A stretch of 6,131 nucleotides of DNA from Armatimonadota bacterium (GTDB lineage: Bacteria > Actinomycetota > Acidimicrobiia > Spongiisociales > UBA5794): the NCBI GenBank assembly GCA_008501565.1, contig QQUL01000014.1:1-6131 (forward strand), in the 5' to 3' direction. Below, in pieces: positions 1-5,162 of this stretch. The position numbers were made by a program, and so were the translations under genes. Position 1 is the stretch's first letter; every line of letters begins with the position of its first letter. Under the pieces are notes generated by a model. It had not been told where the DNA came from, searched no databases, and saw only the letters and a list, made by a program, of their open reading frames with translations.

Positions 1-21
1 CTCGGGAAGAGGAACGGATGA
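1..21 (+). CDS. ruvA: Probable C-terminal end of RuvA (partial)
   Basis: Frame 1 reads LGKRNG and then a TGA stop at 19-21, which overlaps the ruvB ATG at 18-20 in an ATGA junction. RuvA is the tetrameric Holliday-junction binding protein that loads the RuvB motor, and it normally lies immediately upstream of ruvB. A leucine-glycine-basic ending is in keeping with the end of the RuvA C-terminal domain III. Only six residues are visible, so the identity rests on position, the in-frame stop and the overlap, not on a diagnostic motif. The gene begins outside the window. Confidence 0.45.
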   Translation, partial: LGKRNG

Positions 22-1040
22 GAGAGGAAGGCTTGCTCGCAACGGCAACGACCGACGAGGAACGAGAGATCGAGGCCGGGCTCCGTCCTCGCAGACTGGA
101 CGAGTTCGTCGGTCAGGAAGCCTTGAAGGAACGTCTGTCCATCCTCATCGAAGCAGCGACGGCTCGAGGCGAATCCGTGGATCACATCCTGTTCTCGGGT
201 CCACCGGGCCTGGGAAAGACGAGCCTTGCAGCGATTGTCGCCGCGGAAATGGGTGCAGCATTCAGATCGACTTCCGGTCCGGCACTCGACCGACCGGGTG
301 ACCTCGCCGCGGTGATCACGAACCTTGCTCAGGGGGATGTCCTGTTCGTCGACGAGATCCATCGGCTTCCCCGTCAAGTCGAGGAAGTGCTATATCCCGC
401 AATGGAGGATGGTCAACTCGACATCGTCGTGGGCAAAGGTCCAGCCGCACGTTCGATCAAGATCGATCTGCCCGAATTCACCCTCATCGGGGCAACGACC
501 CGCGTCGGCCGGGTCGCCCCACCGCTACGGGATCGTTTCGGGTATGTGGCACGGCTTGACTACTACGGACCCGACGACTTGTCTGCCATCGTCGCCAGGT
601 CCTCGGTCCTGCTGGACTGCGTTGCGGATTCGGGTGGCTGCCACGCCATTGCGCGACGGAGCCGTGGAACACCCCGAATCGCAAACCGCCTTCTGCGCAG
701 GGTCCGTGACTACGCCTCGGTGCGTGCGGACGGCGCCGTGAACGCGAACAACGCCGATACCGCCCTCGAATTGTTCGAAGTTGATCACATCGGGCTCGAC
801 AAGGTGGATCGCTCCATTCTCGAAGCCCTCATTGTCAAGTTCGGAGGCGCACCGGTGGGGCTGTCGACCTTGGCGATAGCGGTCGGCGAGGACCCCGAAA
901 CGGTGGAGGATGCCTACGAGCCCTACCTCATTCTCGAAGGGCTTCTCCAGCGAACTCCAAGAGGACGTGTCGCGACTGAACGCGCCTACGCCCACCTTGG
1001 TGTACAGCCTCCCGACGACGGGCAAGGCTCGTTGCTCTAG
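18..1040 (+). CDS. ruvB: Holliday junction branch migration ATPase RuvB
   Basis: RuvB is the AAA+ hexameric motor that, with RuvA, drives branch migration of Holliday junctions in recombinational repair. The 340-residue product has the usual length (E. coli 336). Visible in order: the N-terminal LRPRRLDEFVGQ motif (22-33); Walker A GPPGLGKT (61-68); Walker B with FVDEIHRL (110-117, acidic pair D112/E113); the sensor 1 region LIGATTR (156-162); PLRDRFG (169-175), which carries the trans-acting arginine finger; a sensor 2 region GTPRIANRLLRR (217-228); and the C-terminal DNA-binding winged helix (about 260-328) with KFGGAPVGL and LLQRTPRGRVAT. No key residue is missing. The ATG at 18 is supported by a purine-rich GGGAAGAGGA at 4-13 and by the overlap with the preceding stop. 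Its N-terminus resembles other RuvB proteins, with a short acidic lead before LRPR. It is probably cotranscribed with upstream ruvA. Confidence 0.98.
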   Translation: MREEGLLATATTDEEREIEAGLRPRRLDEFVGQEALKERLSILIEAATARGESVDHILFSGPPGLGKTSLAAIVAAEMGAAFRSTSGPALDRPGDLAAVITNLAQGDVLFVDEIHRLPRQVEEVLYPAMEDGQLDIVVGKGPAARSIKIDLPEFTLIGATTRVGRVAPPLRDRFGYVARLDYYGPDDLSAIVARSSVLLDCVADSGGCHAIARRSRGTPRIANRLLRRVRDYASVRADGAVNANNADTALELFEVDHIGLDKVDRSILEALIVKFGGAPVGLSTLAIAVGEDPETVEDAYEPYLILEGLLQRTPRGRVATERAYAHLGVQPPDDGQGSLL

Positions 1041-1092
1041 AGAACGGTCGGCGATCCGTCCGCTGTACGTACGTCGGAAAGCCGAGACCTCT

Positions 1093-1106
1093 TACTCTGA
1101 TCGGAA
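1093..1106 (+). promoter_or_regulatory. Candidate -10 box for a leaderless queA transcript
   Basis: TACTCT at 1093-1098 fits the TANNNT pattern of actinobacterial housekeeping -10 elements. The usual distance from the -10 box to the transcription start would put it at about 1105-1106, which coincides with the A of the queA ATG. No Shine-Dalgarno is evident before this ATG, as expected for a leaderless message, and leaderless mRNAs are common in actinobacteria. No convincing -35 element is present at the normal spacing, so this is a weak prediction. Confidence 0.3.
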
Positions 1107-2122
1107 TGAACGCCTCCGACTACGACTATGAGCTTCCCGCGGCTTCCATCGCGCAAGAGGCCATCGAACCGAGGGATTCGTCGAGACTGCTCGATACGGC
1201 GACGATGCGAAACCTCGTTTTCACCGACTTTCCCACGCTATGTCGTCGCGGCGACCTTGTCGTCGTCAACGAAACCAAGGTACGAGCAGCGCGGTTGGTG
1301 GGTGTTCGCGAAACGGGTGGACGGACCGAAGTCCTCCTGACACGACGGATTGATCATCAGCGCTGGCAGGCACTGCTTCGGCCGGCGAAGAAGCTCCGAA
1401 CCGGCTCAGTGGTGAGAACCGGCACACTCACCGTGACCTTGCTCAGCGATCCGATCGAAGGGACCGCAACCGTCGGGATCGAGGACAAGGGTCCAGGCGA
1501 CATCGAGGAAGCCATCGCCGCTGCCGGTCACGTTCCGCTTCCGCCATATTTCCACGGCAACCTTCCAAACCCCGATCGGTATCAGACGATGTTCGCCAAC
1601 AGGATCGGATCCGCTGCTGCCCCGACGGCAGCCCTGCACTTCACCGATCGCATCGTCGATGCTCTTGCAGACCGACAGGTCGCCATGGCGACGGTCGATC
1701 TTGAGGTCGGTCTTGATACCTTTCGGCCGATGGGGGAGGGCGACATCGCCGATCATGTCATACACACCGAGCGGGTGCGTATCCCGGTCGATACCGTTGA
1801 CGCCGTCGCCCGTACCCGGGCGGACGGAGGTCGCGTCATTGCCGTCGGAACAACGGTGGTGCGATCCCTCGAAACGGCCGCAACGAAAGACGGCCTGATC
1901 GGTGCGTATCGTGGTGACAGTGATCTGTTCATCAGGCCCGGATACTCGATGCGAACCGTTGACGCCGTTCTGACCAACTTCCATGCTCCAAGGACGACGT
2001 TGCTGGTCCTGATCTCAGCGATCCTCGGGGACCGCTGGCGCGACGTCTATGCGCACGCTATCGGGGCCGGCTACCGCTTTCTGTCGTTCGGCGACTCGAT
2101 GTTCGCTGTGGTCGACCGATGA
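1106..2122 (+). CDS. queA: S-adenosylmethionine:tRNA ribosyltransferase-isomerase QueA
   Basis: QueA transfers and isomerises the ribosyl group of S-adenosylmethionine onto preQ1 at tRNA position 34, making epoxyqueuosine, the penultimate step of queuosine synthesis in the cytoplasm. The 338-residue length is typical. Family landmarks: N-terminal DYDYELP (5-11) and IAQEAIEPRDSSRLL (15-29); RRGDLVVVNETKVRAARL (47-64), equivalent to the GDLLVxNDTRVxPARL signature; GHVPLPPY (141-148); GSAAAPTAALHFT (168-180); VGLDTFRP (201-208); GGRVIAVGTTVVRSLE (241-256); LFIRPGY (274-280); LTNFHAPRTTLL (289-300); and YRFLSFGDSM (323-332). Two commonly conserved positions differ: LHVGLGTF is LEVGLDTF here, and AGLHFT is AALHFT. 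The ATG at 1106 gives the standard N-terminus but lacks a clear ribosome-binding site. The last codon and stop overlap tgt, the preceding enzyme in the same pathway, which strongly supports the function. Confidence 0.97.
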   Translation: MNASDYDYELPAASIAQEAIEPRDSSRLLDTATMRNLVFTDFPTLCRRGDLVVVNETKVRAARLVGVRETGGRTEVLLTRRIDHQRWQALLRPAKKLRTGSVVRTGTLTVTLLSDPIEGTATVGIEDKGPGDIEEAIAAAGHVPLPPYFHGNLPNPDRYQTMFANRIGSAAAPTAALHFTDRIVDALADRQVAMATVDLEVGLDTFRPMGEGDIADHVIHTERVRIPVDTVDAVARTRADGGRVIAVGTTVVRSLETAATKDGLIGAYRGDSDLFIRPGYSMRTVDAVLTNFHAPRTTLLVLISAILGDRWRDVYAHAIGAGYRFLSFGDSMFAVVDR

Positions 2123-3228
2123 GTGTCGTGTCATGGACGCTTGGATCGGCCGACTCCGATGCAAGGACCGGGACGATGGCAACGCCCCACGGCGACGTCG
2201 AAACCCCCAACTTCATGGCGGTGGGAACCCGGGCAACGGTGAAGACCATTGACACCGAGGACCTGGATCGGCTCGGGGCCCAGATCGTGCTCGCCAACAC
2301 CTATCACCTGATGCTCCGTCCTGGCGAGGACATCGTCCAGAACCTCGGTGGCCTCCATGGCTTCATGGCCTGGGACAAGCCGATTCTCACCGACTCCGGC
2401 GGCTACCAGGTGCTCTCACTGGATCCAAAGGTGACCGACGAGGCCCTGGTGTTCAAATCGTCATACGACGGCTCGACCGTTGAACTGTCGCCCGAGCGCG
2501 CCGTCGCCGTGCAGGAGGCGCTTGGTTCGGACATTGCGATGATGCTCGATGTGCCGGTTGCCCTCCCAGCCGACCGATCCGTGGCCGAACGAGCCATGCA
2601 TCACACGTTGCGGTGGGCAGAGCGATCCAAGGCCGCAAAGAGGAGAAGCGATCGGGCACTCTTCGGCATCATCCAGGGCGGCGCTGACCCCGAGCTTCGG
2701 GCGACGTCGGCACGTGAAACGGCACAAATCGGGTTTCCCGGTTTCGGCATCGGTGGACTCGCCGTGGGGGAGACCAGGGTCGAAAGATCCCAAGCGATCG
2801 CTCCCTGCATCGAGAATCTACCCACCGACGCCGTTCGGTATGTCATGGGGCTCGGGGACACGGAGGGCATTCTTGATGCCGTCTCGCAGGGCGTCGATCT
2901 ATTCGACTGCGTCCTACCGACTCGCCTCGCCCGTCATGGAAAGGCGCTCAGTCGCGAGGGGGACATCTCCATCAAGCGTGCGGAATGGTCTGATGATCCG
3001 AACCCGATCGAGGCTGACTGCCCTTGTGTGGCGTGTCGACGGTATTCACGCGGCTACCTCCGACACTTGCATCAGACGGGGGAGTTCACCGGTCAGCGGC
3101 TTCTCACGCTTCACAACCTGACGTACACCTATCGGCTCATGGCCGATATCCGCGAGGCGATCCGGCAAGGGTCGTTTGCCGCGTTCCGCGACGACGTTCT
3201 TCGGCGGCGCGACACGCCAAACGGTTAG
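2119..3228 (+). CDS. tgt: tRNA-guanine(34) transglycosylase Tgt
   Basis: Tgt exchanges guanine-34 in the anticodon of GUN tRNAs (Tyr, His, Asn, Asp) for preQ1, supplying the substrate of QueA. The 369 residues form a TIM-barrel enzyme of normal length. By alignment from memory to the Zymomonas enzyme: the general acid/base Asp is D92 in LTDSGGYQV (90-98), the second base-contact Asp is D144 in MLDVPVALP (142-150), the base-binding Gln is Q186 in GIIQGG (183-188), GGLAVGE is 212-218, and the nucleophile is D263 in FDCVLPTR (262-269). The zinc site is C301, C303, C306 and H332, in a CxCx2Cx25H pattern. Two oddities appear: the usual DECTPYP loop is DVPVALP, and the usual SGGFQV phenylalanine is tyrosine (Y96). 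All catalytic and zinc residues are present, so it should be active. The ATG overlaps the queA stop (ATGA), suggesting translational coupling. A 120-base gap follows. Confidence 0.97.
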   Translation: MSVVSWTLGSADSDARTGTMATPHGDVETPNFMAVGTRATVKTIDTEDLDRLGAQIVLANTYHLMLRPGEDIVQNLGGLHGFMAWDKPILTDSGGYQVLSLDPKVTDEALVFKSSYDGSTVELSPERAVAVQEALGSDIAMMLDVPVALPADRSVAERAMHHTLRWAERSKAAKRRSDRALFGIIQGGADPELRATSARETAQIGFPGFGIGGLAVGETRVERSQAIAPCIENLPTDAVRYVMGLGDTEGILDAVSQGVDLFDCVLPTRLARHGKALSREGDISIKRAEWSDDPNPIEADCPCVACRRYSRGYLRHLHQTGEFTGQRLLTLHNLTYTYRLMADIREAIRQGSFAAFRDDVLRRRDTPNG

Positions 3229-3290
3229 GGCACCCTGTTTCAGCGACACCCCACTACCATCCCAGCGTTCCGCCGCGAACAATCCGAACC

Positions 3291-3332
3291 CCAAGTATCG
3301 AACGCCAAGTATCGAACCCTACGTACCGACCC
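3291..3332. repeat. 14-base-period tandem direct repeat upstream of yajC
   Basis: CCAAGTATCGAAC occurs perfectly twice, at 3291-3303 and 3305-3317, with a period of 14 bases. A third, diverged copy follows in register at 3319-3331 and matches 9 of 13 positions. CGAAC alone also occurs at 3276-3280 and 3285-3289, just before the array. The repeat lies between the tgt stop and the yajC ribosome-binding site, so it is either in the promoter region or in the untranslated leader. It could be an array of binding sites for a regulator or simply local slippage. No protein is identifiable from the sequence. Confidence 0.85.
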
Positions 3333-3336
3333 CCAT

Positions 3337-3341
3337 GGAGG
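3337..3341 (+). promoter_or_regulatory. Strong Shine-Dalgarno for yajC
   Basis: GGAGG at 3337-3341 ends seven bases before the GTG at 3349, which is ideal spacing. It fixes GTG 3349 as the yajC start, and it is a clearer ribosome-binding site than those before queA and tgt. Confidence 0.8.
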
Positions 3342-3348
3342 CATCGTC

Positions 3349-3693
3349 GTGATTTCAGCCCTCACCACGGCCCTGGTCATTGCGACCGAGGCCGAGAGCA
3401 CAAGCGGATCATCGGCACTCGCCTTCCTCTTTCCCTTCATCATCCTGGGTGCTCTCTTCTACATCTTCATTCTGATGCCGCAACGTCGGAGGCAGAAGAA
3501 GGCGAAGGAGATGCAGGCCGCCATGAGTATCGGCGACGAAGTGCGAACCATCGGTGGCATCGTGGGAACCATCGTTGGTGAGGATGATGAGACCTTCACC
3601 CTTGACCTCGGCGGGTCAACCATGCGCGTCGTCAAGCGTGCGGTCGCCGAAATGATGCGTCCACCCGAACCGGACGGGGACGCCAACTCGTGA
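3349..3693 (+). CDS. yajC: Sec translocon accessory protein YajC
   Basis: YajC is a small membrane protein that associates with SecDF and the SecYEG channel. Its exact contribution to export is still poorly defined. The 114-residue product has a short N-terminal periplasmic segment, one hydrophobic helix (about 23-43) ending in the family-typical proline-glutamine-basic stretch PQRRRQKKAKEMQ (44-56), and then the cytoplasmic YajC core SIGDEVRTIGGIVGTIVGED (60-79), matching the GDEVxTxGGIxGxV signature. A final acidic-rich tail (105-114) is variable in the family. Start choice is set by the GGAGG at 3337-3341, and translation begins with GTG. The stop TGA overlaps the secD GTG (GTGA at 3690-3693), so yajC and secD are probably translationally coupled. 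A promoter in the 120-base gap upstream is possible but not clearly recognisable. Confidence 0.95.
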   Translation: MISALTTALVIATEAESTSGSSALAFLFPFIILGALFYIFILMPQRRRQKKAKEMQAAMSIGDEVRTIGGIVGTIVGEDDETFTLDLGGSTMRVVKRAVAEMMRPPEPDGDANS

Positions 3694-5162
3694 ACAAACG
3701 TCGAGCGATCGTCACGCTCCTGATCACCGTTGGCATCGCATGGGGTTCTCTTGCCACCATGCTTGCCATCGGATGGGCCCCCAAACTTGGTCTCGACCTC
3801 CAAGGCGGGTTTGCGGTGACCCTTGTTGCTCCTGAAGGCACGGAAGCAAGCACACTCGACACAGCTGCCGAGATCATGCGGAGGCGTATTGAGAATCTCG
3901 GCGGGGTACAAGAGCCCGAAATCGCCGTGGTCGGTGACCGTGCGATCGTTGTCCAGCTCCCCGGGGTCACCGACCGCGATCGGGCACTCCAGGCCGTCGG
4001 AACAACCGGTGAGCTCTCCTTCCGTCCCGTGAACGGCGAGTACCTGACGAGTCCCGCCATTGAGGACCCGGACGGCGACCATCCCGACGGTCTCGATCCG
4101 GTGACCGGCGTGACCCTTGTGGACGATGTCACCATGCGTGCCTATCTGTACGACCAGAACGAGATCTTCGTGTACGACGTCAACGGAGCGTTCCTCACTG
4201 GTGCAGACATCACCGACGCACAGGTGCAATTCTCCCAAAGCGGAGTGTCGGGGCAGTGGGTTGTTGTACCTGAATTCACCGCAGAGGGTGGAGAGAAGTT
4301 CAGAGAGGCGACGAAGGTCCTCGCAAGCTATCCACCCGGCGATCCACGCAGACAACTCGCGATCGTCGTTGACGGTGTCGTGTTCTCGGCGCCGGCGGTC
4401 GCCGAAGATGTCAACCCGGCCGAAGGACTTGACCCGAACTCTGTCGTGATCACCGTGGGAACTTCCGGTGAGGCGCAGCAGGAGGCCGAAGATCTCGCAG
4501 CGATACTCCGGTACGGTGCCCTTCCGACGACCTTCGAGCGCGAGCGCTTCGAGTCGGTGTCGGCAACCCTGGGTGAGGAATCACTCAAAGCAGGGTTGAT
4601 CGCCGGTCTGGTTGGCCTCCTTCTCGTGGCCGGGTACATGTTGATCTACTACCGATCACTCGGCATCGTGTCGTTCATCGGATTGACCGTGTTCGGATCC
4701 CTGCTCATTTCGGTGATCATCCTGCTCGGTGAGACACAGGGCACCACGCTCACGCTCGCCGGCGTGACCGGTGTCATCGTGTCCATCGGTATCACATTGG
4801 ATTCATACATCGTCTATTTCGAACGGATCAAAGAGGAGTACCGCAAGGGGAGAGGCCTTCGGCCTTCGATTTCGCACGCCTTCGAGTCCGCCTACCGCAC
4901 CATCTTGACGGGCGACACGGTCACGCTGCTTGGTGCCGTGCTCCTCTACATGCTGGCAATCGGCCAGGTCAAAGGGTTTGCGTTGACGTTGGGGATCGCA
5001 ACGGTCATCGACATCTTCGTTGCATACTTCTACACCCGTCCGATGACGTACCTTGTCGGGCGAGGCCCTCTCGGCGATGGCGGGGTGTTCTCTGTCAAGG
5101 GGGCCATGGGCAAGGGCGATATCGAACCCTCGGATGTCGAGCTCGTTGAGGTGGACGCGTGA
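3690..5162 (+). CDS. secD: Protein translocase subunit SecD
   Basis: SecD pairs with SecF to form an RND-family, proton-driven complex that pulls exported proteins from the outer side of the membrane after SecA/SecYEG action. The 490-residue protein has an N-terminal basic start plus TM1 (about 7-29), the LGLDLQGG motif (33-40), a large extracytoplasmic domain to about 300, and five further helices (about 302-321, 327-346, 353-377, 405-425, 430-452). SATLGEESLKAGLIAGL (291-307) leads into TM2. The proton-relay Asp equivalent is D371 in TLDSYIVYFERIKEE (369-383), an actinobacterial-looking variant of the VDANVLIFERI motif. AIGQVKGFALTLGI (423-436) matches the conserved last-helix region. The protein is shorter than E. 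coli SecD (615). The extracytoplasmic domain contains an acidic Asp/Pro/Gly-rich segment at about 125-140. GTG 3690 is preceded by GGGGA (3676-3680) and overlaps the yajC stop. Confidence 0.97.
   Translation: MNKRRAIVTLLITVGIAWGSLATMLAIGWAPKLGLDLQGGFAVTLVAPEGTEASTLDTAAEIMRRRIENLGGVQEPEIAVVGDRAIVVQLPGVTDRDRALQAVGTTGELSFRPVNGEYLTSPAIEDPDGDHPDGLDPVTGVTLVDDVTMRAYLYDQNEIFVYDVNGAFLTGADITDAQVQFSQSGVSGQWVVVPEFTAEGGEKFREATKVLASYPPGDPRRQLAIVVDGVVFSAPAVAEDVNPAEGLDPNSVVITVGTSGEAQQEAEDLAAILRYGALPTTFERERFESVSATLGEESLKAGLIAGLVGLLLVAGYMLIYYRSLGIVSFIGLTVFGSLLISVIILLGETQGTTLTLAGVTGVIVSIGITLDSYIVYFERIKEEYRKGRGLRPSISHAFESAYRTILTGDTVTLLGAVLLYMLAIGQVKGFALTLGIATVIDIFVAYFYTRPMTYLVGRGPLGDGGVFSVKGAMGKGDIEPSDVELVEVDA
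5148..5154 (+). promoter_or_regulatory. Shine-Dalgarno for secF inside secD
   Basis: GAGGTGG at 5148-5154, within the last secD codons, lies four bases before GTG 5159. It is better placed for that start than for the alternative in-frame GTG at 5165, and so supports the overlapping start. Confidence 0.65.

Noticed and set aside
1067..1074. Palindrome ACGTACGT before queA
   Set aside because: Only eight bases with no extension on either side. Too short to call an operator.
1041..1105. Possible terminator after ruvB
   Set aside because: Only a four-base-pair stem (TCGG 1074-1077 with CCGA 1082-1085) and no U-run. Not a credible intrinsic terminator.
910..1131. 73-codon + strand frame across the ruvB-queA gap
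   Set aside because: Mostly an alternative frame of ruvB's conserved winged helix and the queA start. No ribosome-binding site or family resemblance.
3255..3260. TACCAT as a -10 box for yajC
   Set aside because: Fits TANNNT, but there is no matching -35 at normal spacing, and such hexamers are frequent by chance.
3267..3280. GTTC...GAAC inverted repeat in the tgt-yajC gap
   Set aside because: A four-base stem with a six-base loop and no extension. Not distinguishable from chance.
3024..3581. 185-codon + strand frame spanning the tgt-yajC gap
   Set aside because: It overlaps the conserved ends of Tgt and the start of YajC in another frame, and its composition (Arg/His/Pro-rich) is that of an out-of-frame translation.
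3459..4355. 298-codon open frame on the - strand opposite yajC and secD
   Set aside because: It lies wholly antisense to two well-conserved genes and resembles no family I recognise. Long antisense frames are expected in GC-rich coding DNA.
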